This document shows positions 18,171-27,279 of a stretch of DNA of 64,000 nt, piece by piece. This stretch comes from Winogradskyella forsetii (GTDB taxonomy: Bacteria > Bacteroidota > Bacteroidia > Flavobacteriales > Flavobacteriaceae). The position numbers were made by a program, and so were the translations under genes. The first letter of the stretch is position 1. Each line of letters begins with the position of its first letter. Location: assembly GCF_013394595.1 (NCBI RefSeq), contig NZ_CP053348.1, positions 2,940,001-3,004,000 on the forward strand. The letters are read 5' to 3'. The notes under the pieces were generated by a model. That model was not told the origin of the DNA. It did not search any database and saw nothing but the letters and a program-made list of their open reading frames with translations.

Positions 18171-20060
18171 ATGAATAAATCTATCTCCACATTTCTAATC
18201 GCATGCTTTTCAGCATGCCTAGTCTTTTCTCAATCAAAGAATTTAAGTTCAGAAGATTTAAAAACAGTTTCCATAGACTCCTGTTTATCATGGATGCGCC
18301 AAAATGCCTATACCGGCAAGGATTTAGATAATTTTCACAGCATAGGATTAGAAACGCTTAAGCGAAGTCGAAACGAATCTGACATAAAAACCATAGCAGA
18401 AGTACATGAAGAATTAGCCAATTGGCATGGGTATAATGGTACATTTTCGCCAGATTCTGTAGTGAATCATACTGAAAAAGCATTAGACTACTACCTAAAA
18501 GGCGATGATAAAATTAAAATTGCAGACACGTACAGAACCCTGTCCATAGATTATATGAATGTACAAGAATTAGACAAGGCACAAGATGTGCTGTTTAAAT
18601 CCATTGCAATTTATGAAGAACTAAAAAGCGACGAAGGTTTAGGAAATACCTACCGATCTTTGGGTGTGCTCTATCGTGTCATGGAAGATTTTGAAAAATC
18701 CATTGCATACACCCTTAAAGCCATTCCTCTTTTAGAAAAGACCGAAAATTATGCTGCCACTGCCATTGCTCAGTTTAGCCTTATACTCGGTTATGGCGAA
18801 CTTGGAGACTACGAAAAAGCCTATAAAGCTACCGATTATTGTTTAGAACTTGTAAAAACGAAAGTACCGGAAGAAGTCTTTATTCCTGTGAGAGCACATT
18901 CTTACAGAGGGGACATTTACCTAAAAGTTAAAGATTACACCAATGCATTAAAAGATTTCATTAAGGCTTGGGAACTGTGCAAAGCTAATATTGGCGAAGA
19001 ACGTTGTGCCACTTACCGTACCGAAATTGGACAGGTCTATTTGCATCTCAATGACTATAATGAAGCTTTAAAACATCTTTCCGCTGGCGTGAAAGCTTAC
19101 GAAACAAAAGGCCAAGACGGAATTATAAAACCTTATGAAGATTTATCTGCCACCTATGCGAAACTTGGCGATTTTAAAAATGCCATGCTTTACAAGAATA
19201 AAGCCACAGTGAATTCGACAAAAATTCTTGAGGACAAAGTTGCCAATCTTGAAACTGAAGCCGTTATTAAATATGAAACTGGTAAAAAAGACGAAGCATT
19301 AGCTTCGCAAGCCTCATTATTGATACAAAAAAGCAAAACCCAAAATTTAATCGTTGCTGTAACAGCTTTATTAGGTCTACTGCTTCTATCCTTATTTTAC
19401 TTTTTTAATAAAAATAAAAAAGCAACTAAATTAATTAAAGTAAAGAATGCCGAAAATGAATTATTACTAAAGGAAATTCACCATCGCGTTAAAAATAATC
19501 TCGAAATGGTAAAAAGCCTTATCGCTTTACAGTCTGCCCAAATGGAAGATTCAGCGAGTAAAGACGCAATGATTGCGAGTCAAAACAGAGTGCAATCTAT
19601 GGGGATTATTCATCAAAAACTATATCAAGGTACAAATTTAGGTAGTATAGAAATGAAAGATTATTTCTTAAACCTTAGCGAAGGCATTTTGGATACATTT
19701 AATGCCGATGAAAAAGTAAAAATTGAATGCGCCATGAACAACTTAGACCTAGATGTGGATACAGCTGTTCCGATTGGTTTAATTGTAAACGAATTATTGA
19801 CCAATGCCTTGAAATACGCATTTCCAAATGATAAAAAAGGATTAATTTATATAAGTTTAGAAAAAACGAATGGCAATCATTTAAAATTAAAAGTAGCAGA
19901 TAACGGTATTGGTAAAACTACAGGACTGGCACCAAAAGGCACAGGATTTGGCACGCAATTAGTCAATTTATTAACCCTACAACTTAACGGAAAAATGACC
20001 GAACTTAACAAGGATGGCACTTTGTTAGAGTTTGACTTTTTAATAGATACCGCAGCATAA
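18171..20060 (+). CDS. TPR sensor histidine kinase (HisKA_2 type)
   Basis: The 629-residue product has a signal sequence (ending near FSQ), then about eight tetratricopeptide-like repeats over residues 60-360 (for example YRSLGVLYRVMEDFEKSIAY and YKNKATV), a transmembrane helix near 395-413, a short coiled coil and a HisKA_2 dimerisation/phosphoacceptor segment (EIHHRVKNNLEMVKSLIALQ, His near 437). The ATPase domain follows (N box VNELLTNALKYAF, G box DNGIG and GTGFGTQL). It shares an overlapping stop and start (TAATG) with the LytTR regulator and so is its cognate kinase. The extracytoplasmic TPRs are inferred to sense a protein or peptide signal. Confidence 0.9.
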   Translation: MNKSISTFLIACFSACLVFSQSKNLSSEDLKTVSIDSCLSWMRQNAYTGKDLDNFHSIGLETLKRSRNESDIKTIAEVHEELANWHGYNGTFSPDSVVNHTEKALDYYLKGDDKIKIADTYRTLSIDYMNVQELDKAQDVLFKSIAIYEELKSDEGLGNTYRSLGVLYRVMEDFEKSIAYTLKAIPLLEKTENYAATAIAQFSLILGYGELGDYEKAYKATDYCLELVKTKVPEEVFIPVRAHSYRGDIYLKVKDYTNALKDFIKAWELCKANIGEERCATYRTEIGQVYLHLNDYNEALKHLSAGVKAYETKGQDGIIKPYEDLSATYAKLGDFKNAMLYKNKATVNSTKILEDKVANLETEAVIKYETGKKDEALASQASLLIQKSKTQNLIVAVTALLGLLLLSLFYFFNKNKKATKLIKVKNAENELLLKEIHHRVKNNLEMVKSLIALQSAQMEDSASKDAMIASQNRVQSMGIIHQKLYQGTNLGSIEMKDYFLNLSEGILDTFNADEKVKIECAMNNLDLDVDTAVPIGLIVNELLTNALKYAFPNDKKGLIYISLEKTNGNHLKLKVADNGIGKTTGLAPKGTGFGTQLVNLLTLQLNGKMTELNKDGTLLEFDFLIDTAA

Positions 20061-20803
20061 TGGAGAAAAAGACCAAAATACTAATTGTAGAGGATGAAAT
20101 GGTAATTGCAGCGAATATTTCGCTTCAATTGACGGAATTAGGTTATGAAGTCACTGGTATTATACCAAGAGGCGAAGATGCTTTAATTCATCTAGAAGAC
20201 AATAAACCAGATATTCTACTTTTAGATATTAATTTAAAAGGAAAATTAGATGGTATAGAAACTGCACTTGTGATGCAACAAACGTGTAATATTCCTATTA
20301 TATATTTAACAGCTAATATTGACGATGCACATTTTAATAGAGCAAAACAAACGCATCCTTATGGCTTTATTTCAAAACCATTTAAGAAATTGGACTTGCA
20401 GCGTGCAATAGAATTAACTATAAGCCAACTTCAAACGCAATCTTTAGAGTTAAAAAGTGCTCAGAAAGAAAGCACTAAACCTTTTATACTTAGTGATAGT
20501 ATTTTTGTGCGGCACCACAATACCATGGTGAAAGTGAGTATTGAGGACATTCTCTATATTGAAGCAGAGCGTAACTACTGCCGTATCTACTCTAAAGCCA
20601 AGGAATATCTTTTAGTTATGACCCTAAAAGATCTGGCCGAAAAATTACCACCAAAACATTTTTTACGTGTACATCGTTCATTCATTGTTAACTTATCTCA
20701 AATCAATGAAATAGCTACGAGCCATATTGTTATTCAGAAAAAGGCGATTCCGATTAGTAAATCGTTGAAAGAAGAATTATTAAATCGACTGCAAACTATT
20801 TAG
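20060..20803 (+). CDS. LytTR family response regulator
   Basis: The 247-residue product has an N-terminal receiver domain (LIVEDEMVIAANISLQ; phosphoacceptor Asp in LLLDINLKG near residue 56; Thr in YLTAN; Lys in ISKPFKK) and a C-terminal LytTR DNA-binding domain (DILYIEAERNYCRIYS, KHFLRVHRSFIVNL). The start codon overlaps the kinase stop by one base, so translation is coupled. LytTR regulators bind direct repeats upstream of targets; no autoregulatory site was identified here. Confidence 0.93.
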   Translation: MEKKTKILIVEDEMVIAANISLQLTELGYEVTGIIPRGEDALIHLEDNKPDILLLDINLKGKLDGIETALVMQQTCNIPIIYLTANIDDAHFNRAKQTHPYGFISKPFKKLDLQRAIELTISQLQTQSLELKSAQKESTKPFILSDSIFVRHHNTMVKVSIEDILYIEAERNYCRIYSKAKEYLLVMTLKDLAEKLPPKHFLRVHRSFIVNLSQINEIATSHIVIQKKAIPISKSLKEELLNRLQTI

Positions 20804-20971
20804 TTGGACATATATCTTCAATAATAATCTTCGGTAAACAGATCATATCATTCGGGTAGAATAAATAGCCCCTCGTCCTATATCGGTTTTATTTCTTCTT
20901 TATAATCAGTTACTTGTGTTAAGAATTCTTACTAGGAATTCGTTTTAATTAACCATTTAAAGCTATTAATT

Positions 20972-21709
20972 ATGAAGATTTTAAAAACAATTTTATTCGT
21001 AGCATGTTTTGCATTATTGCTACCAACGACAACACAAGCCCAAGAGGACGAAAGTTTCATCATGGAGCTGACAGAGTACACTATTAAATTTGGTGAAAAT
21101 TCAAAGTTTACCGATGGGGTGAAAAAATGGAATAAATGTTACAAAGACAATGAGGGAGCCAAAACTTGGAATGTTTGGCATCGTTTACAAGGAAAAGGTA
21201 ATGTCTATGTCTTGGCCTCGAGTTTAAAAAATTGGGCTGAAATGGATGAAAGTGATGAGGCAGGAAAAGCGTGTCGTTCAATTGCTATGGAATCCATATT
21301 GCCTTATATTGAAAGTACCGAGGTAAACACTACACGGTCTGTGCCAGAGTTCAGTCGTAAAGAGGGATTAGGAGATAAGACTATTGTTTGGGTAACCAGT
21401 TTTAAAATAAATGATAGCGAGCTTTTTAGAGAAGCTGTAAATGAAATGAGCTCTGCAATAAGCAAAAAAGAAGGCGATAAACGTGGTTACTGGTACCGTG
21501 TTATGGGTGGAGAAGGTGCTGATTATTTTGTTTCTACACCTTATAAAGACTTTGCGGATTTAGATACTGATAGAGAAGGTATATGGGAACTATATGAAGA
21601 TGCTCATGGTAAAGCTAAAGCAAAAGATCTAAAAGAAAAATTTAAGACGGTTATTGATGAGCAATGGAGCTATACTTACACTCTTGAAACAGAACTCAGC
21701 ATGAAATAA
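20972..21709 (+). CDS. Secreted protein with two related halves, unknown function
   Basis: The 245-residue product has a signal peptide ending TQAQ near residue 24. The mature part shows two similar halves: residues of about 28-95 (FIMELTEYTIKFGENSKFTD ... WNVWHRLQGKGNVYVLASSL ... WAEMD) and about 130-205 (IVWVTSFKINDSELFREAV ... YWYRVMGGEGADYFVSTPY ... FADLD). Each half has strand-helix-strand character like a dimeric alpha-beta barrel. No catalytic residues were recognised. It is 168 bases after the LytTR gene; whether it is regulated by that system is not evident from sequence. Confidence 0.6.
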   Translation: MKILKTILFVACFALLLPTTTQAQEDESFIMELTEYTIKFGENSKFTDGVKKWNKCYKDNEGAKTWNVWHRLQGKGNVYVLASSLKNWAEMDESDEAGKACRSIAMESILPYIESTEVNTTRSVPEFSRKEGLGDKTIVWVTSFKINDSELFREAVNEMSSAISKKEGDKRGYWYRVMGGEGADYFVSTPYKDFADLDTDREGIWELYEDAHGKAKAKDLKEKFKTVIDEQWSYTYTLETELSMK

Positions 21710-21776
21710 AAGATGCCATTACATCATTTGATTTAATAAATTTATATAATATTTAAAATTAGACAGGCACTATGTG

Positions 21777-21890
21777 GAGATAGGATCAGTGATAACAATA
21801 ATTACTTTAAATGGTTTTAGAGTATTTGCTATTAATTAGGGAAATAGTTATTGCTGATCTGCCTGTTTATTATTTCATATCATTCGTTTT
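21777..21890 (+). promoter_or_regulatory. Leader region shared with the one at 23.4 kb
   Basis: About 100 bases upstream of the MFS gene resemble those upstream of the acyltransferase gene (23409-23500). A TTTGCTATTAATTA core starts at 21825, followed by GTTATTGCTGAT and CTGTTTATTA, and GATAGG...GTGA...AC lies before it. A 62-codon ORF covering this region is probably not coding. Confidence 0.45.
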
Positions 21891-22022
21891 GCTATTTGTA
21901 CCAACTACTAAGTGCATTACAAAACCCTTTGTAATGATACTTTTTATAAAATATTTGAATCTTTTAGTATCGTTGATCTACGCTTCAACATTTAGATAAC
22001 ACCATTTAAATAAACATATCCC

Positions 22023-23369
22023 ATGTTCAACTTAAAAGCCAACAGGAGTCTAACCTCTAATGTTTCAACTCGGTATTTTTCATTTTCTGCCTTATATACT
22101 GCACAAGGCATACCAGAAGGCATTACTTTTTTTGCAATTCCTGCTTGGTTGGCCATGAATGGTAAATCACCTTTAGAAATTGCGGCTTTCGTTGGCGTTA
22201 TCGGGATTCCGTGGAGTTTCAAATTATTTATTGCGCCTCTCATGGACCGTTTTACGTTTCTAGCTATGGGAAGAAAGCGACCTTGGGTCATATTCGGGCA
22301 ACTCGGTCTTATATTAAGTTTCTTAAGTATAGGTTTTGTTTCTGATCCATTAAATAATCACTCAGGCCTTATGATCACTGGTTTCTTAATTAGTTTTTTT
22401 GGTGCTTTTCAAGATGTTGCCACAGACGGTATGGCTGTTGATGTGATTCCTGCTGATGAACAAGCTAGGGCAAACGGATTAATGTGGGGAAGTAAAACTA
22501 TTGGAATTTCCTTATCGTTAGTAATAGGTACAGCCTTAATAAACAGTATTGGATTTACGCTAGCCATAGCCTCGTTATCTATTGTTGTAGCATTAATTAT
22601 GCTGGTTCCAGTATACTTTACCGAACGACCTGGCGAAAAAATAATGCCATGGTCAAAAGGACAAGCTTCTGAAGACTCTAAACAAACACAATTAAGAAGT
22701 TGGTCGCAAATATTGAAAAGCTTATATCGTGTTGTAAAATTACGATCCAGTATCATTTTTTGCATAGCTTCTTTTATAATAGGCATTATGTATGGTTTAG
22801 TAGATACGCTACTCCCTATTTTCACCATTCAAGAGTTGGGATGGTCCAACACTACATTTTCCCAAGTCTTTTCTGTGACTTCAATTATAGCTGGTTTTTT
22901 AGGCATGTTTATCGGTGGCTACTTAGTCGATTACTTCGGGAAACTAAAAATGTTAACACTCTATTTGGCAATAATTACCATACTTATTGCTGTATTTGCT
23001 TTTTTAAATAATTTATGGGCCAACACCATGGTGATGTACGGATTTATATTATGCTATTACACTTTATATACCTTTTTGTGTATCGCAGTTTTTGCTTCTG
23101 CGATGCATCTATGTTGGAAAACAGTAGCTGCCACGCAATTTACCTTATACATGGCGATTTCTAACATGGGACGAGCAGCTGGCGCGACATTATTAGGGGT
23201 TCTAAAAACTAGTTTTAGTTGGGAATATGTGTTTCTCTTTATTGCGGTACTACCATTAACAATGGCTGTTATGATGCAATTTATCAGTTTTAGTAAACAC
23301 AGAATAAGAGTAGATGCCTTTAAAATTTTAAATAAGGTACTAGTTACGCCTCAGATTATTAAAGATTAA
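22023..23369 (+). CDS. MFS transporter, AmpG-like (PAT family)
   Basis: The 448-residue product has about 12 transmembrane helices. The segment YTAQGIPEGITFFAIPAWL and the cytoplasmic loop FQDVATDGMAVDVIPADEQA resemble the AmpG/PAT group of the major facilitator superfamily, and the DR..FL..GRKRPW motif between helices 2 and 3 is the conserved MFS loop. AmpG members import anhydromuropeptides, acetyl-CoA transporters belong to the same group, and the substrate here is unknown. It is monocistronic, with a leader resembling that of the acyltransferase downstream. Confidence 0.8.
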   Translation: MFNLKANRSLTSNVSTRYFSFSALYTAQGIPEGITFFAIPAWLAMNGKSPLEIAAFVGVIGIPWSFKLFIAPLMDRFTFLAMGRKRPWVIFGQLGLILSFLSIGFVSDPLNNHSGLMITGFLISFFGAFQDVATDGMAVDVIPADEQARANGLMWGSKTIGISLSLVIGTALINSIGFTLAIASLSIVVALIMLVPVYFTERPGEKIMPWSKGQASEDSKQTQLRSWSQILKSLYRVVKLRSSIIFCIASFIIGIMYGLVDTLLPIFTIQELGWSNTTFSQVFSVTSIIAGFLGMFIGGYLVDYFGKLKMLTLYLAIITILIAVFAFLNNLWANTMVMYGFILCYYTLYTFLCIAVFASAMHLCWKTVAATQFTLYMAISNMGRAAGATLLGVLKTSFSWEYVFLFIAVLPLTMAVMMQFISFSKHRIRVDAFKILNKVLVTPQIIKD

Positions 23370-23408
23370 AAAATAGCATAACAACATACAAGCGGTACGC
23401 AAGAATTG

Positions 23409-23500
23409 GATAGGTAGTGACGACGCGATGTTTTAAAATATTATGAAATTTTTGCTATTAATTAATGATAAGTTACTGCTGATTTATCTGTCTTATTAAA
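23409..23500 (+). promoter_or_regulatory. Leader region shared with the one at 21.8 kb
   Basis: This is the second copy of the sequence described at 21777-21890. TTTGCTATTAATTA starts at 23451 and is followed by AGTTACTGCTGAT and CTGTCTTATTA, 16 bases before the acyltransferase ATG. The two copies are clearly related but not identical. Confidence 0.45.
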
Positions 23501-23515
23501 ATATTTTATACTAAA

Positions 23516-24727
23516 ATGAAAACTATACCCAGCAAAACAGAACGCCTTCATGCCTTAGATTCGCTTAGAGCGATTATGATGCTATTAGGAGTTGTGCTGC
23601 ATTCCGTAATTACATATATTGGAGGCGAACCCTATGCGGCCTGGCCTATAAGGGATCCCAATAACTTTAATACCAATTTAGAATGGATTTCATCCTATAT
23701 TCATGTGTTTAGAATGCCAATTTTTATGGTGGTTGCAGGTTTTTTTGCCGCCCTATTATTTTATGAACGAGGTACACGCCAAATGTTCAAAAACAGAATG
23801 AGTCGTATAGCGTTGCCTTTTTTAGTTTTTGTCATACTGCTTTTTGTTCCTGTAGCAGGTGGCATGAAATATACCTTAAACATATTTGCGTCTGTCCCTA
23901 ATGCTTTGGCAGAGACGACCGCGCAATTCACAACCTTTAGTGATTTTGTACCAACTAGAACCCTGCATTTATGGTTTTTATATTACCTCATCATGTTTTC
24001 TTTAGTGTCTTTTCTGTTAGGATTACTTTTTAAAAAACTGCCAAAAGCATCTCAACATATCCATATAGCTTTTCACTACATATTTAAGCATTCTATTCTT
24101 CGACTGTTTGTATTCACATTTATAACGGTGTTAATCCTAATTTTTATGAATAGATATTGGGTCAATACTTCAACGAGCTTTGTACCAGACTTTAGTACTT
24201 TTATCTTTTACTTCTTTTTCTACATGTTTGGGTGGCTACTATTTAAATCGAAATCGCTTTTGAAAAGTTTTATGAAACACGATTGGCTATACACCATTTT
24301 AGGCACACTTCTTTTTACTTGGTATTTTATTGCCGATACAGAGGTAATGGATTTATGGGTAATTATAACCATAAGATCTTTAGCTTGCTGGTTACTCACA
24401 TTTGGATTTACTGGACTATTTGTGCGTTACGGAAGTCACCACTCTGCAAGAATGCGTTATATCTCAGACGCCTCCTATTGGGTTTATTTATTGCATCTCC
24501 CATTAACGATTATAATTCCTGCTTTAATTGCCGAATGGAATATATCAGGAGTTTTAAAATTTTTATTTGTAACACTTACGACTAGTAGTATTTGTTTTGT
24601 TACCTATCATTATTTTGTTAGAAATACATTTATCGGGAAATTTTTAAACGGTAAAAAGTATAGCCGAAGAATAAGTGACATAAAACATGTGGAAATTTCT
24701 AAAATGAAACTAATTAGGGATAAATAG
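23516..24727 (+). CDS. Acyltransferase family 3 membrane protein (OpgC/MdoC-like)
   Basis: The 403-residue product has about ten transmembrane helices and the acyltransferase 3 hallmark RLHALDSLRAIMMLLGVVLH, with the conserved Arg and His in helix 1, then HVFRMPIFMVVAGFFAALL. MdoC/OpgC relatives succinylate periplasmic glucans; others acetylate cell-surface polysaccharides. The acceptor cannot be read from sequence. It ends with a basic tail (KKYSRRISDIKHVE). The start ATG has no strong RBS, as is usual in Bacteroidota. Confidence 0.85.
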   Translation: MKTIPSKTERLHALDSLRAIMMLLGVVLHSVITYIGGEPYAAWPIRDPNNFNTNLEWISSYIHVFRMPIFMVVAGFFAALLFYERGTRQMFKNRMSRIALPFLVFVILLFVPVAGGMKYTLNIFASVPNALAETTAQFTTFSDFVPTRTLHLWFLYYLIMFSLVSFLLGLLFKKLPKASQHIHIAFHYIFKHSILRLFVFTFITVLILIFMNRYWVNTSTSFVPDFSTFIFYFFFYMFGWLLFKSKSLLKSFMKHDWLYTILGTLLFTWYFIADTEVMDLWVIITIRSLACWLLTFGFTGLFVRYGSHHSARMRYISDASYWVYLLHLPLTIIIPALIAEWNISGVLKFLFVTLTTSSICFVTYHYFVRNTFIGKFLNGKKYSRRISDIKHVEISKMKLIRDK

Positions 24728-24877
24728 TCGCTTCAGACCTTTAAAACCTAAATAGTGTGAAAATTTATAAATTTATGATTCCTCTGGTCTTAAATTTTTA
24801 AATACTAAGACCAATGTCATCAATCAAATTAAACAGAACAGAATCAGTTAATATCCTAAACAATTCGAAAATAAAAT

Positions 24878-24955
24878 GGATTTAAAACACGTCTCATCAA
24901 AACATGTGAAACTTTTGATGATTTATTGAATAATCAGATAGAAGTGAATTTATGA
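24878..24955 (+). pseudogene. Decayed 3' fragment of a lysA-like gene
   Basis: Bases 24887-24955 read TRLIKTCETFDDLLNNQIEV then NL and a stop, which aligns with the last residues of LysA in this window (HLIRKRETFDDILNNQVELS then L and a stop). The nucleotide match continues upstream to the Trp-Tyr-Lys codons with a one-base insertion (TGGATTTAAA against TGGTATAAA). Nothing further upstream matches. It is a short remnant with no start, evidently not functional, left by duplication or rearrangement. Confidence 0.8.
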
Positions 24956-25022
24956 TTTCAAATAAATACCAACTGGGTTAATTTTTTATGTGATTAAAGC
25001 ACGCTCCAATGTGCATTACAAT

Positions 25023-25030
25023 TATCTTTG
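25023..25030 (+). promoter_or_regulatory. TAnnTTTG -7 element for the AI-2E gene
   Basis: TATCTTTG ends 20 bases before the ATG at 25050. It supports that start over the upstream GTG at 24990, which would lie before the promoter. Confidence 0.55.
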
Positions 25031-25049
25031 GTATGTTATACAAACTTCT

Positions 25050-26087
25050 ATGATACAAATTGCGCCTAAAGTAATACGCCAAGTTTTTGTTTTACTATTG
25101 ATCTTGCTTTTCGGAAGCTTGATTTTCCGTGAAATGCTACCTTATTTAACTGGCGTTTTGGGAGCTGTAACGTTTTATATTTTATTACGGAAATTTATGA
25201 AAAAGCTGGTATCCAAATACAATTGGAAACCTTCTTTAGCAGCTTTAACCCTTATGTTAGGTTCTTTTATAGTGATACTCATTCCGCTAACTGGTTTTGG
25301 TTTCATGTTGGGAAATAAAATTTCTGAAGCTGCCAATAATAGTGGAAAAGTTATTAAGGCCTTTAAAGAACAAATCACCCGATTAGAGTTGAGCACAGGC
25401 TTTGATATCAACTCTCAAATCGATACGCAATCCATAACCTCATGGATTTCCACAAACCTTCAGAATATGGCGGGCAATACTTTTAACCTAATTATCGCTA
25501 TTGGTTTAATGTACTTTATGCTCTATTTTATGCTGACAAACCGAAATGAATTAAGACAATCGTTACGCGATTATATTCCAATGAATAATGATAACATTAG
25601 CAATATTGGAAAAGAAATACAAGCCATGGTAAAATCTAATGCCATAGGCATTCCACTTGTAGCATTAGCACAAGGCATTATTGCGCTAATCGGTTTTCTG
25701 ATTTTTGGAATCGAAGATCCGTTCTTTTGGTTTGTAATAGTTACTATAGGCTCCATGATTCCATTTGTTGGGACACTAGTTGGTATCTTGCCTGTATTTA
25801 TTTTAACACTATCCAATGGCCATACTTTTCAGGCCTGGGGAATCTTAATCTATGGCCTTGTGGTGGTAGGCTCTACGGATAATATAATTCGGTTATACGT
25901 TTTAAAAAAACTAGATGATGTGCATCCGTTAATTACACTTATTGGAGTCATTGTTGGTGTTCCTCTTTTTGGCTTTATAGGCCTCATCTTTGGTCCTTTA
26001 TTAATTAGTGTTTTTGTGGCGCTAGTAAAGATTTATAAAGATGAATATGGTAGGTCTGTTGAGAGTCAATCGGAGGATCGTTTGTAA
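25050..26087 (+). CDS. AI-2E family transporter
   Basis: This 345-residue inner-membrane protein belongs to PF01594, a family that includes the autoinducer-2 exporter TqsA and sodium/proton antiporter-like proteins. It has about eight transmembrane helices with a soluble loop of residues 90-150. The conserved C-terminal block PFFWFVIVTIGSMIPFVGT ... GILPVF and LIFGPLLISV is well preserved. The substrate is unknown, since few members have been tested. The start at 25050 is chosen from the promoter position. Confidence 0.85.
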   Translation: MIQIAPKVIRQVFVLLLILLFGSLIFREMLPYLTGVLGAVTFYILLRKFMKKLVSKYNWKPSLAALTLMLGSFIVILIPLTGFGFMLGNKISEAANNSGKVIKAFKEQITRLELSTGFDINSQIDTQSITSWISTNLQNMAGNTFNLIIAIGLMYFMLYFMLTNRNELRQSLRDYIPMNNDNISNIGKEIQAMVKSNAIGIPLVALAQGIIALIGFLIFGIEDPFFWFVIVTIGSMIPFVGTLVGILPVFILTLSNGHTFQAWGILIYGLVVVGSTDNIIRLYVLKKLDDVHPLITLIGVIVGVPLFGFIGLIFGPLLISVFVALVKIYKDEYGRSVESQSEDRL

Positions 26088-26324
26088 CCGAGTCAAGTTG
26101 CCAAAAATATTCCAATTATAAGTGAAGCTATAATTTTAAAGTCTCGGCATTTCTGATTTTTACTCACGATTCCAAAGTAAACACCAACAAGAACCTAACT
26201 GATAATCAATAACAGGAATAGATATAGTAATGGTATTTGTCGTGATCCTATTTGTTAGGTATCTGATTGGTATCCAAATATATTGGAATGAAAAAAAGAT
26301 AAAGTTGATGACGCCAATTAAATT
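26088..26324. other. Convergent intergenic region
   Basis: This 237-base gap separates convergent genes. No strong stem-loop with a T tract was seen. Confidence 0.4.
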
Positions 26325-26705
26325 CTATCCACTCCTTGAAAATGTTAAGCCATTTCCATATAAATCATAAAAAGCGAACTCCATAGCTCCCCATGGTGTT
26401 TCTTTTAATGACGTGTTATCATGAAAAACATCTTGAGTTTTGTATTCGAGGTACAACGCTTCAATGTTTTCTACATAAATGCGCAACATAGGCCTGTCCA
26501 CGCCTTTCACCCATTCTACGGAATCGTGCCATTGTAAGTGAATTTCAACACCATCTCGAGACACTCCTGCGTAGCCATGAGCATCTGTTGTATCCGTAAA
26601 TGCTAATTTAAATCCTAATTTTTTGACATAGAACTCAACAGCTTCAGTGACATCCTTAACGGGAAGTACTGGATATATTTCTTTTAGATAACCTTTAGTA
26701 TTCAT
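26325..26705 (-). CDS. VOC family (glyoxalase/bleomycin-resistance fold) protein
   Basis: The 126-residue product has the beta-alpha-beta-beta-beta pattern of the vicinal oxygen chelate family: YPVLPVKDVTEAVEFYVKKL, then GFKLAFTDTTDAHGYAGVSR and VEIHLQWHD, ending in GAMEFAFYDLYGNGLTF. Potential metal ligands are His in IHLQWH and Glu in MEFAFYD. Family members include glyoxalase, dioxygenases and bleomycin-binding proteins; the substrate is unknown. The start overlaps the stop of the upstream DinB-like gene by one base, so the two are translationally coupled. Confidence 0.85.
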   Translation of the reverse strand: MNTKGYLKEIYPVLPVKDVTEAVEFYVKKLGFKLAFTDTTDAHGYAGVSRDGVEIHLQWHDSVEWVKGVDRPMLRIYVENIEALYLEYKTQDVFHDNTSLKETPWGAMEFAFYDLYGNGLTFSRSG

Positions 26706-27271
26706 TAGTCTTTAATTTTTCCTGAGAAAAAATTCACCTTAGAACTTATCGGATTTCCGGTAGTACGTCGGTAAATAGATAATTGGCCACAATGCCATAT
26801 GGCATCTGCAATTGGTCCATTTACTTGATTCCAAAATGGAATTTCTTCTTCTCCAAATATGATTTTAAATTGCGAAACATCATCACTTTCCCTTAAAATA
26901 TCTGCTGCTGTTTTAAGATTTTGTAATGTTTTAGAACGTAGTTCTAAATAACTTAAACCCTCTTTATCTTTTGAATTTGGCTGCTTTAAAGTTGAATTGA
27001 CTATAACTCTAGACAAATCATAAATATGCTGAATGGTTTCCAACGACGTCCTTCCGTTGTCATTTGCCTTATAAGCCAAATCTTTTTCAGTTAAGCTATC
27101 CGAAGCCCAATAAAACCGAAAGCCCAATGCATCAACCATTCTTGCTGCCATTGTACCTGCTGTGAATTTGTCTGAGTATTCTGGAACTTCATAGTATGGT
27201 AATTTTTCGTCTGTTTGAGCACACGATAGTTGTGTGACTAGCAATATTAAAAGAAGTACTAAATGTTTCAT
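26705..27271 (-). CDS. DinB-like lipoprotein
   Basis: The 188-residue product has a lipoprotein leader (LVTQLSC at residue 17, then AQTDEK). The mature domain is a helical bundle resembling DinB/YfiT (DALGFRFYWASDSLTEKDLA, TLETIQHIYDLS-like, AIWHCGQLSIYRRTTGNPI). The His in the IWHCGQ helix and the one in IQHIYDL are the kind of metal ligands used in DinB proteins. DinB-fold members include metal-dependent thiol transferases; the activity here is unknown. It lies between a GspG-like gene and a VOC gene, all minus strand. Confidence 0.75.
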   Translation of the reverse strand: MKHLVLLLILLVTQLSCAQTDEKLPYYEVPEYSDKFTAGTMAARMVDALGFRFYWASDSLTEKDLAYKANDNGRTSLETIQHIYDLSRVIVNSTLKQPNSKDKEGLSYLELRSKTLQNLKTAADILRESDDVSQFKIIFGEEEIPFWNQVNGPIADAIWHCGQLSIYRRTTGNPISSKVNFFSGKIKD

Positions 27272-27279
27272 GTTTACTA

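Noticed and set aside
21811..21999. 62-codon hydrophobic ORF before the MFS gene
   Set aside because: It covers the leader shared with 23.4 kb, which is not coding there, so it is probably chance.
26705..27271. Bona fide DinB damage-induced DNA polymerase
   Set aside because: The match is to the DinB/YfiT helical metalloprotein family, not the Y-family polymerase; the lipoprotein leader also argues against it.
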